Source: Lamellibrachia columna (Eukaryota > Annelida > Polychaeta > Sabellida > Siboglinidae). From it: a stretch of DNA of 64,000 bases. The notes under the pieces are model-generated. The model was not told the origin of the DNA and ran no database searches. It worked only from the letters and a program-made list of their open reading frames with translations. The stretch spans positions 5,432,526-5,496,525 of the forward strand of contig OY759266.1 in assembly GCA_963662155.1 (NCBI GenBank), in the 5' to 3' direction. This document shows positions 1 through 10,400 of this stretch, piece by piece. Made by a program: the position numbers and the translations under genes. Each line of letters opens with the position of its first letter. Positions within the stretch are counted from its first letter, which is position 1.

Positions 1-250
1 TAATCCAGATAACTGGAAGAAAACTAGAGATAAGAGTACCACCATGCACCCAGCACCAGACCCCCTTCATCCCATCACCACCACCATCCCAACCCCTCCC
101 AATCCCCTCCTATCACACCAACTGCAACTGAAACCGCATGTCACCTCTCCACCATCCCCTCCTACCCCAGCACTAAAATCCCCACACTACAGCCCCCACC
201 CATGCCAACACCACAAACCCAAACGGAGGTCTCTATCTGTCCCCACTCCA
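1..250. other. C-rich low-complexity flank of the first mobile element
   Basis: The plus strand is rich in CCC and CACC and has no coding signature I recognise; a 73-residue open frame here is low-complexity Pro/His/Thr. A similar C-rich plus-strand block lies outside the other end of the element (about 3050-3150). The two blocks share a CACAAACCCAA word in the same, not inverted, orientation, so they look like flanking sequence or outer direct repeats rather than part of the inverted ends. Confidence 0.3.
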
Positions 251-257
251 TTTTCGC

Positions 258-488
258 ACACTTAGTCCAGGAGCAGGATCTGAGAAAAATTAAATCGTTC
301 AACACTCCTTACAGAAAAGGTGTGACTTGACAGGGTGGTAGAATATACCCTATAGAACACATACAGGTAGTATACATGCCAAGGGTCCATCACTGCGGGC
401 CGCTAAAATTTAGATGCAGGGAGTTACGTAAATGTGAATATCTTTGTCCAGACTCAACCAATTTTCAATATTGAGGTATCATTGGCTC
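258..488 (+). repeat. Left long inverted repeat
   Basis: Matches the reverse complement of 2805-3047. Similarity ends on the inner side near TATCATTGGCT and fades outward around 250. Small indels and about 10-20 percent mismatches are seen by eye, so the element is not young. Confidence 0.6.
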
Positions 489-639
489 CCGACACTGGAG
501 GGTGCTGTAGTGTATGGTGCAGAGGACAGCCACATCTGTGTCACGTGACTGAATCACAATTCTGTTGTGTTCATGAGAAGCATGTTTTGCATGTCATGTG
601 TCTGTTTCTTCATGATCTGACTTGAGGCGAACCAGGTTC

Positions 640-1900
640 TAGCACTGACCTCTGAGCATTCTTGAAGCCACCACCGATGACAAGCTGTTGACCTTCAACA
701 GGGCTTCATATTTGAGACGAGCGATCGCTCTCGCTCCCTATCACTCGCTGCCTGCAAGTGTTTCTTGAGTATTAGATTCACTAGGAAAGTCTAACCTCTT
801 TATAACGCAGTGTTCGGGCTCCAATATTCGGAGTTCACATATTATCCATCACCGGCGATGGCGATCGTAGCCCGCTGCACCAACATTGCAAGAACGCCAT
901 CGAAGCTATGCTGGCCGCGCGGTTTATAAAAATTATGAAATGAGTGGACTAACGTCGATTTGTATTATGTGTAAATGTCACATAATGTATGTCGAACTGA
1001 ATAAAATACATGTACAGTTTTGGAATAGTTAAGGGATCAACAATATTTCGTTACGATCCGATTGACCGACTACTCAGTAATGGGAATCGAAAATAATAAC
1101 TTGGATCTGAACTACCGAAAATTTATATGAGTTGACACGGAGTGTAAAAGTTGATCACACATTGAAAACGGTAATTTTAGTAATTGCTCCACTTCATCTT
1201 TCAACCGCTCTGAACACAAATTCACGACGCACATCTCCGGTACCATTTAACATTGATTCACTGTTTCATGTGCGGATGACAATTTGTGAGTTTGAGTTGT
1301 GCGTTTGGCATTGTGATGCAATGGAAGCATGCCATTTCACCCCAGTTTATATTGGTGTTGCCTACTAAGCTGCATTTATGAGTTATGACTATACGTCATT
1401 CTTATACGTGGCGTATTTGTGAATTTCAATTGCAATTTTCAAACCGCCTAAACGAAGTCACACACGAAACCAGTACTGTGTCGTGGCCACGGCCCGGGCA
1501 CAGCCACTGGCTTTGCCCAGGCTACAGCCTACGGTAATCGGTGACATGTTGCAATTCAAAACCGTTTCACCAATTGCAATCAGAATGTGTGGGCTTTACT
1601 AAAGTAAACCTTTCTTTCTACAAACGTCCACGCCAACAAGCACCAATTAAAATTTCATTGCGAGAACGACAGAATCCGAATGGGAAATGGTGGCGCCACC
1701 ACACAGTGAACAAAACAACTAACAAATCGCTCGCCTAAATTTATTTGGCATATTTAGGGGAGCAATTTATCACTCACCTGTTGTTTTCAAATATGAAGCC
1801 CTGCCTTCAAGCAGATTGTATACAGACTTCAAACCATGTGTCTGTCATAAAGGCACACAAGTTCACTTTGCTTTGTATATTTCTGATGTATTTGAGCCAC
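640..1900. other. Interior of the candidate element, no gene recognised
   Basis: Short open frames occur here (for example 1132-1368 and 1541-1738, plus strand), but none shows a recognisable domain or splice context. It may hold degraded element sequence. Confidence 0.3.
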
Positions 1901-2776
1901 TGCTTTGGAATAAGAGTGGCTGGCCCTTGGATTTTCACCTCTAAGGCTGCAGAGATTCGTCATTTCTCTCTCTCCCCAGCTTTGGTTGAGAGGCTGAAGT
2001 ATTGGTCGAAGACAACATCAACTCCCTGACAACCATTCAGAGTACTTGAATGCCATTTCATCAAAGCTTGCTGCACCAGCAGATTTGGTCATATGTACCA
2101 GTACCACTGCATTGACGATGTGGGCAGTAGACATCTTACTGGTTGTGACTTGTAGCAGTTTTGGCTGGACATCTGCCTTCTTCTCTAGCTCAGCAATGAG
2201 TAAGCTCTTGTTGGTTTTCCTCAAACTGCCATCTGGATGGGCCAGAGAGAATGGCACTGTTGATAACTCGTAGCTGAGGACTCGTTTTAGATTGATGTCC
2301 TGTGACTGCTGTGATCACGAGTCGGCCAAAGAGTTCATGGTCAGCATTAAGAGTGATGACTTTCCTATCAGTCATTTTTACTGTTTTGAAAATTTTGTGG
2401 CAGATGTTCTGATCTTCAGGTTTGGCAGGGAATCCCAAAATTTCACTTCATTGGTATTCAGTCTCTGTTCCACAAATGTCATCTGAGCAGTGCCGATCTC
2501 GGAGGAGTTGAGCAGACGTGCTGCAGCATCTGGGGGTATTCTTATTCCTGTTGCAATGTTGAGCAGTGGTGAATTGTCATCATCATCCTTGTCCAGGGAG
2601 AAGGGATCGGTCATAAGCTCTGATGACAGTCGGCAGCTTCCGAACATCACCTTCATCTCTCTCCACCCTCTTTGGTCTGCTTCTCTGTGGGTACCAATAC
2701 GATCTGAGTCCTGTAAGGCACACATCTCCTTCATTGCTGTTGTGATGGCTGCTCGTTCGTGATATGTCAGGAACAA
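1900..2776 (-). pseudogene. Frameshifted ORF of an uncharacterised mobile-element-like family
   Basis: Three consecutive reverse-strand frames (2378-2776, 2190-2438 and 2018-2257, continuing to about 1900) read as one protein broken by frameshifts. Recognisable pieces in order are a TFVEQRL...FWDSLPNLK segment, VKMTDRKVITLNADHELFGR, PDGSLRKTNKSLL, and a DVVFDQYFSLSTKAGER-like end. I recall this arrangement (LKAD..LFGR, then DGS..KTNKS, then VFD.Y...S.K) from many uncharacterised, high-copy invertebrate gene predictions. It lies between the long inverted repeats and so may be the element's own protein. The function is not known to me, and the copy is dead. Confidence 0.5.
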
Positions 2777-2804
2777 AATATAGCATTAGCAATTATAATA
2801 CGAA

Positions 2805-3047
2805 GCCAATGATATCTCAGTATTGAGAATAGGTTGAGTCTGGACAAAGATTTTGCTTTTACGTTACCCCCCTCCATCTAAATTTTATCGGCCCACAGTG
2901 ACGGATCCTTGGCATGTATAGTATTTTTACGATATACCACAGTTTGAAACCACATACTACCTTTAGGTGTTATTATAACTTTTCTATAGGGAGTGTTGAA
3001 CGATTTTCCTTATTTGGCCTCCTATGAGAAATGGCTCCGGGACTATC
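2805..3047 (-). repeat. Right long inverted repeat
   Basis: Reverse-complement partner of 258-488, beginning at GCCAATGATATCTCA and running outward to about GGGACTATCTT. The flank beyond is C-rich. Confidence 0.6.
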
Positions 3048-3049
3048 TT

Positions 3050-4358
3050 CACCCCACCCCACCCCACACCGATTCATACTTCACCCCGTCCACCTCACTC
3101 AATAACCGACTCCACGCCCCACAAACCCAACCAATCCCACAACAGACCCGTCTATGGCAGTATCTCCTAGAGAATCTGTTAAATTAATCCAAGTGTTGTT
3201 AGTTACATCAAGACGATGGATTTGTTTTCACCAGGCATATAATGGAGAGTATTCACATGCATATATGCATATAAAGTAATAACATAAAACGCACATTTAA
3301 GTAGTGCTATTTTTCTTTCGTTGTTTACTCAAAATGGTAAAAATGGACTGAGTGTGTTTTGGAATATGGCTCTTCATTTCTGTTATCACTAACAACCAGG
3401 AAACGTTACCTAATTCAATGTTTTATAAAAACTACAATGCTGAAATGCGGCATATGAAATGAACGCATCCGTGAACAAAATCACACAAAGGTTCTGGAAT
3501 GAATGGTGGAGGGGTTGTCTAAAAAATTGTAATGTTTAGCCGTCAATCAAAATTCTGCTGAAATCTTCCTGGTCCTGTCGCTGCTGTAATGTTAACCTAA
3601 ATAGCTTGTGGGATCATCAGTATGTCATTTTCTCAAAATTATATAAGATGGCATTTTGTGGGTAAATTTTCATATTTACAAAAAATATTTTTTAAATCAT
3701 GAAACAGCAAATAAATAAAAAATCTTTATTAACCTAGAGTATTATTTAGTATTTTAACTACAATTTGTGAAGACATTGTTGGTTTACCATATTCGAGATA
3801 ATAACAGTACAGTACACTTGACACAAATTGGGTCATGGAATAATATCAAGGAACCTGTTCTCTAGACAGTAATGTAACACTCGTGGTGTCATTTGGTGAT
3901 TAGTGTAGGACACAGAAAAGTGGTGCCAACTGTTTAACACCAAATGGCGACACTTTTCACTTGTTCCACTCTAGCCAAATTACAATAATTACAGATCCTG
4001 CTGTTTAAAAAGAGGGTTGTACGCTAATTAGGGCATATACCCTTAATAGGTCGAATATGGTATCTTAAAAACGTTTACTCAAACTACTCGATTCAAAACA
4101 AGCCATCCCAGCTACCTTAAAATGGTGTCTAACTTGTTTAATGTGCGAATGTGTATTTACTGTGAATTCTGTTAATGTTGGACTATAGCAGTCATTAAGT
4201 TATTTTTTTGGTGCTCTGATCATAGTAAAGTGATGAATTGTTATGACTCCGAATGTGATAATGTTTGTTTATGTTACAAAATAACATCCAAAAGTTGACC
4301 TATGTGGTTTGTGAAATAGAAGAATGATGTTGCTGCAACTAGTTACTTTCTGTTTCAG
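3050..4358. other. AT-rich intronic sequence upstream of the G3BP exons
   Basis: No exon recognised. I looked for the first half of the G3BP RRM (LFVGNL- and LRIN-like motifs) on the plus strand and did not find it, so earlier G3BP exons lie outside the window or were missed. A short imperfect inverted repeat around 3885-3955 (TCATTTGGTG against CACCAAATG) is present. Confidence 0.4.
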
Positions 4359-5083
4359 CATTTTGGCTTTGTTGTGTTTGAAGAGGCAACTGCTGTACAA
4401 AACGTATTAGAACAAAAGGTAAACATGCCTCCTTTACTGAAGACATCTGCAATGTAGCATAACATTGAAGCTGAAATGTACCGGTGTAACCATGACATTG
4501 TACAGCACACAGTAAAGTTGGCCTTACCTTTTTATAAGCAATTGTTTAGCCAGAAAATGCTTATTGCAAACTGTGCCAAATATACCTATTGAAACATCAA
4601 ACAGGATCTAGTTTGTGATCAATTCAAATTAATAATGAGATGTTACATTTAGATTCTGTTCATTTGATTTAGACTTTAGAATTTTTCTGCAAATAATGAG
4701 TCGTATATTATATAACTTAATAAATAAAGAAATTGCAGATATTGTACATTAGTCATTGTGCTAAGTTTGTGGTAGGAAACGTCTGAACCTGTGTGGTAAA
4801 TGAGCTTTCTCTTTTGTTGTGGTTTCAGCCAATCATGCTTGGAGATCATCGTCTGAATGTCGAGGAGAAGAAACAGCGTGGCGAGCAGGGTGGACGCCCT
4901 GGCAGTGGCACGCGTCTCGGAGGACGAGGAGGAAGCATGGGAGGGATGGGGCGTGGTGGTATGGGAGGACGGGGTGGCAGTCGTGGAGGATACGGCAATG
5001 GTCCTGGCAGAGGGGCGGAAAACAGCCGAATGGGAGGGGGTGGCGGCGGAGGGGGTCGTGGCTTCGGCGTGCCAAGGCGCTAA
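4359..5083 (+). CDS. G3BP: G3BP-like stress-granule RNA-binding protein, last two coding exons
   Basis: Ras-GTPase-activating-protein-binding protein (G3BP/Rasputin) nucleates stress granules and binds RNA in the cytoplasm. Exon A is 4359-4418, after TGTTTCAG and before GTAAAC, and encodes 20 residues beginning HFGFVVFEEATAV, the RNP1 strand of the RRM. Exon B is 4829-5083 after GGTTTCAG. It starts PIMLGDHRLNVEEKK, matching the end of the family RRM (PIM...RLNVEEKK), and continues with an RGG/GGM-rich tail of about 65 residues ending GFGVPRR and TAA. Both joins are phase 0. The N-terminal NTF2-like domain, acidic/PxxP region and first half of the RRM are not in the window. The 3' UTR probably runs to an AATAAA at 6487-6492. 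Seen: exons, splice sites and motifs. Recalled: the family assignment. Confidence 0.87.
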
Positions 5084-6510
5084 CGACTGCATGACCGGTG
5101 CTCTGTAGCGACGACGAATGTAATGGAATTCTACAGATGAGAGGGGAACTGAAGTGGGATTTTGCAACATACACCATTGTGGAAAGCGTCGTTCTCCGGA
5201 ACTGTTCTATGGCTCGACCTGTACGTTGGACACGCTGTGAATTTAGTGTGAACATTCGCTAAAACATACGCGTCTTTCCTGGTGTCAAGTGGTGACATAT
5301 TGAGCAGCTGACACATCGTCTGTGACATGTGATGGCTGCAATGGTCCAAGCATGCCCGGTTCTCCAGAAACAAATACTGATTGGTGTATCCCCAAGTCAT
5401 CCATACTACATACAATGGCAGACACAAACAATTAAGGATGGATCTCGGCTCATTCAGCACTGGTGATTTTGCATAGGGTATAATTCGTTACCATAAGGTT
5501 TTGTAGCTTTTTGTTATTACCAATGAACAGCATCTCTTTTCTTGAACGTTTGTAAGATATCACTTGTGTTCAGCCAACCACTGATCACGTTGCATTATCA
5601 GTGATGGTTTTACCGTAGGAATTGTGCATGTTGTGCATATGCCATTGTGTCTGTCTGACTCGCTCAAGGCTGCTAGCACCTCTGCATTGTCTCCCAGTTG
5701 TAATCTCGTCAGTGGTTGCAAATGCTGGCTGCAAAGTGTACACTGTTTTGTGTTTACGCTATTCGCATCACGTGGATTATGTTGTTGGGAAGAGCGATTT
5801 AGTTGCCTGAGTTCAGTGATGGTAACTTAAACACTGTTGCATGGTTGGCCGGCCTGTCGAGTGGGCGTGAATGGTCATTTGGTTCACAATATTGGAGCTG
5901 TGGGGAGGGGGGTTTGCCATAATATGACTAGAGGTTTCTCTTAGGAGCCTTTTATCATTTGAAAGCCTGTGTTTGTGTATCTGTTTTATGCTTGTTCTGT
6001 GATCGGCCGCGTTATTATTTATGAGTTCATTTCCATATCCCTGTACAATCTGAATGTTCCTGCAGTTTCATGTAAATTATTAATGTTTATATATTAATGA
6101 TACAGAAGTGATTTACTTTTATATCGGTAGACAACAAACAACAGGACACTCCTTGGGAACTCAGCATAGCTTCCGTCTAGGTCAAATGAAGCTCAAGGAT
6201 TCATTCCTGCAATTAAGGGTGGGGCTTTTTTGCATGTTTTTATTACCTGTCAGTGTGTCAGTGCCATGAACCAGTTTCATTTATCGTCTAGTCCATTGGT
6301 GCAGTTAGACCTGCGAACCTTGCTCTTTGGGTGTGACGGAGCTTGGTGTTTTCATGTCAACCTTCTCGACACACAAGTCACATTCATACTCCTCATAGCT
6401 TGTTGGTCCTATCTTCCTCGCAACGATTCAGCTGTTGGAACTACTCTATGGTAATGTATTTGTCGACTGCACATGTTTTGACAGAAAATAAATTCTCTTT
6501 GAGTGAACTT
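5084..6510 (+). other. Probable G3BP 3' UTR
   Basis: No coding exon recognised on either strand. T-rich plus-strand sequence leads to AATAAA at 6487-6492, so the transcript plausibly ends near 6510. The exact end is inference. Confidence 0.4.
6487..6492 (+). terminator. AATAAA poly(A) signal, candidate for G3BP
   Basis: AATAAA hexamer about 1.4 kb after the G3BP stop, on the coding strand, in an AT-rich context. Positional inference only. Confidence 0.35.
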
Positions 6511-7114
6511 TTAAGTCTGGTGTGATAGCATGCACATTGAGCCGATGAAACAACACACCTGGGTGATTTGCACACCTCGAGGAGATTGATCTGCATAATA
6601 TTTGTTCTCTAGTTTTTGAGGGTAGAGCATTTTTACCTTTTAAGTTTTATGAAGACATTACTAGTTACATAGTATTTCTTTCAACTTTCTTTTCATATCC
6701 TGCCACATTCTGAACAGTGGTTATACCGCTTTTATTTTAAAGGAAATTCCTTTATTTTTTCATGGCAAGAATGTGCATGATTCCATTATTTTTACCAAGC
6801 AAAATGTGAAATTGTCACAAACGAAGTACTAAGTCGTGAATCTTGTACATCTTGTCTCCTGGTTGAAGGTTATGTTGCTTACTTACGATTTTAAATTTGA
6901 CCAGCTGAAAAGTTGAGTTTGCTTACTATGACGTCAATTATACAGGCTTAAATTCTGATTCGTTCACACAGTACATCACATACATTATACCCATCAGAAG
7001 GTCTCGTCAATAGGAATGATACATCTAAGAAATGCACACTGCAACTAATTGGGAATACCCATAATGACGGCTATGTAGCCAGCAACAAAGTGCCAGTGTA
7101 AAATGCATTAAAAT

Positions 7115-7120
7115 TTTATT
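7115..7120 (-). terminator. AATAAA poly(A) signal, candidate for SPARC
   Basis: TTTATT on the plus strand reads AATAAA on the SPARC strand, about 310 bases after the SPARC stop codon. It gives a short 3' UTR that does not overlap the convergent G3BP transcript. Confidence 0.45.
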
Positions 7121-7429
7121 GCTAAGTACAGTACATCTGCACAAGCTAAGCATGCATTGATTACTTGTTAGTTTCAAACTGAAGGCAGTCGCTGCTTCTG
7201 GTGTTTGGTGTGTTTAAGTATAAAGAACCTAGTTCCTACTTGTTCGACAGTGGTTAGCACTTGTGCAGTATCTGAACCAGCACCTAACAAATTATTCTCT
7301 ACATCACAACAACTGCAAGCATCTTCGAATGTTCTAATATAAAACAGTAGCGTAATGCACATAAAGCAATATTATCTGATACGTGGGTCTGTAAGCCCTT
7401 GAATAGCAGCAGCTCTGTGTGAGTGACGT

Positions 7430-10400
7430 CTACTGCTTCAAGGCTTCACAGCGATCCTCGAGGTCCTCTGAAATGAAATTATTAAAACAACTCATCATTC
7501 AACAATGCTAAAAACAGTGTCTAGCATTATACAGTCTTGAAGGGGAGGATCAGTTCATTATACAGTCTTGAAGGGGAGGATCAGTTCATTATACAGTCTT
7601 GAAGGGGAGGATCAGTTCATTATACAGTCTTGAAGGGGAGGATCAGTTCATTATACAGTCTTGAAGGGGAGGATCAGTTCATTATACAGTCTTGAAGGGG
7701 AGGATCAGTTCATTATACAGTCTTGAAGGGGAGGATCAGTTCATTATACAGTCTTGAAGGGGAGGATCAGTTCATTATACAGTCTTGAAGGGGAGGATCA
7801 GTTCCAGTGTTACAAAGTTAAGATTCTGTGTAGTTAGGTACACTGATAGCTTCTTATTAAACCTAGTTTGTGCCTGGCTTTCTTCCCTCGTATCCAGTTT
7901 TGCATGCGTATAATATTTATGGGACTGGTATTTTGTAAGCATGCTCGGGGGGCCCATGGGTATGGTTCATACATTTTAATTATTTTTTTTATTTTACCTT
8001 GGGGTCAACATTTTAAAAGGACTGTAGAGGAAATTGCAACGGTCAAACTGAAACTGGCTGGCAGATTATGCAACTGTACCACCACAAATAGTAGTGCCAA
8101 TGTAAGCATGGCATTCTGACCGAAATATATTGCTGACAGACACATGGAAATATATATCCAGAAGAGTGCAGCGATATTAAGTAGAATTATCAATGACGGT
8201 TTGTACCTGGGTCGAGCTTGAGGCAGGTGCCCCACTCATTCAGTGTCAGGTCTCCACTGTCGTCCGTGTCACAGCTCTGCAAGAAGGGACCGATGCAGTG
8301 CTCGTAGCGCTTCAGGGGTGCTGACATGGGCAGCAGCTCGAGCGTCGACACAAAGCTACAACCAACTCTCGACAATCACATCTGGAGGCAACCTTTGTTC
8401 CTACATCAGTATATGCTTCTCCAAAGATGTCTAGCTAAGATAGCCCTTTGTGGCACTAAAATAATGTTCTCTTGTTATTATAGTTATATACATCGGAATC
8501 CTCTCAAATATACTGGTTAAGTTAGACAACATGAAAGACAATACAAATAATCACTACAGTAATCAATTTTTAACAACGTTGACACAACCAATCGATAAAA
8601 AGAAATTAGTATTATCACATAGCAATGGCATAATTCCAACTAACACATTTCACATGAAAGCATACTTAAAGGTACTAACTGTGCAGTTTTTATTGTGAAA
8701 TCATGTTATGGTATAAATCATATTTATTTTAACATCTTGACTGCCCAAATGTCTGAACCATATTTAAAAACTGGCCATCTGCCTAATTTGAATGTTCGGG
8801 CAAATATCATACTTATGTTGCATGTGGAGAGGACATAATTTGACAAGTGTTGATGGTAAGCCCATCATGTGATTCTGAGAATATTAGGCATCTGCTATCA
8901 TTGATATACATCAGACTGACCAATAATAATCTCACCCACCTGTCATGGGTGATGTCAAGTTCGCAGAACTTCCAGATGACAGGCAGAACCCATTTCTTTG
9001 TGGGCCTCAGTTTGGCTTCCTCTGCCATGCGTACAGCAGGTTCCGTGAGGTCGTTCCTACGAGCCTGCAACACAGGTTATGCCATCAAGGCTTCACTGAA
9101 CACTGTACTAGTTTTATAACAGAAAAGAGTAGTAAAGCCTTTGTATGGAGTGTAGTACAGGACAACCCATGGAGTGTAGTACAAGACAACCCATGGAGTA
9201 CAGGACAACCCATGGAGTGTAGTACAGGATGACCCATGGAGTAGTACAGGACAACCCATGGAGTGTAGTACAGGACAACCCATGGAGTGTAGTACAGGAC
9301 AACCCATGGAGTGTAGTACAGGACAACCCATGGAGTGTAGTACAGGACGACCCATGGAGTAGTACAGGACAACCCATGGAGTGTAGTACAGGACAACCCA
9401 TGGAGTGTAGTACAGGACAACCCATGGAGTGTAGTACAGGACAACCCATGGAGTGTAGTACAGGACAACCCATGTAGTACAGGACAACCCATGGAGTGTA
9501 GTACAGGACGACCCATGGAGTGTAGTACAGGACGACCCATGGGGTGTAGTACAGGACGACCCATGGAGTGTAGTACAGGACAACCCATGGAGTGTAGTAC
9601 AGGACAACCCATGTAGTGTAGTACAGGACAACCCATGTAGTACAGGACAACCCATATAGTACAGGACAACCCATATAGTACAGGACAACCCATGTAGTAC
9701 AGGACAACCCATGTAGTACAGGACAAACCATGGAGTGTAGTACAGGACAACCCATGCAGGGACAACCAACATTTGAGAAAAAATTTTTTGCTGATTGGAG
9801 AATGTAGCTCAAGAGAGTGTAAATTGCTGATTATTTAACTTTTTGTCAAAGCTTTTAGATAGACATAAATACTACTCATTAACATTTTATTTGGGTGATT
9901 AAGTCAACAACTAATGTGACATAACTAGTCATTCAGACTGATTTTGCAGCTGTACATATATTTAAATATCTCACCAGTTCTTCCATCACCAGGTAGAGCC
10001 ACTGTCTCATGCGGAATGGGAATTCGTCGATCTGTTCTGCTTGGCAGTTTCGCAACTCTGAAAAAACAAAACATTGAAACGTGTTAGAAAATAATATGGA
10101 CTATAATACTGAATCCTGTATCCTGCAATGGGGTGGATATTTCAATGGTTTTTTCTATCAAGTTTGTCTGCATAGTTTTTTCTGTAACACATTTTATAAT
10201 ACAGCCAAAATAAATTATTCAATATTTTGAACATTTAGCACAACAAATGTTAGCATATAAGTGTTTAGGTAATTAGGTGCTCCTAAGCATATAGCCTTTG
10301 GCAACATTGATCAATAATTACTACTACTAAAAATGTTTTGTTAATTGTTAACTTTCATCAAAGAACTGCATAGATGTATACATCTAAACATATCTACGAG

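Larger units (their letters stand above)
250..3050. mobile_element. Candidate DNA transposon with long inverted ends
   Basis: Bases about 258-488 and 2805-3047 are inverted copies of each other with clear but imperfect identity. Shared blocks include GGTTGAGTCTGGACAAAGAT, CTTGGCATGTATA and GGAGTGTTGAACGAT when one side is reverse-complemented. Between them lies a degraded reverse-strand reading frame (1900-2776). Long inverted ends around one ORF fit a cut-and-paste element. Two solo copies of a short repeat inserted in opposite orientations would look similar. No clean target duplication was identified. Confidence 0.55.

Noticed and set aside
434..625. Small plus-strand frame near the left inverted repeat
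   Set aside because: It runs across the inverted-repeat edge and has no family signature.
4676..5255. Reverse-strand frames opposite the G3BP last exon
   Set aside because: Shadow of the GC-rich RGG coding exon on the other strand.
9077..9812. Open frames of about 230 codons in all three reverse frames
   Set aside because: They translate the 24-bp minisatellite; no non-repeat coding sequence, and the region lies within a SPARC intron.
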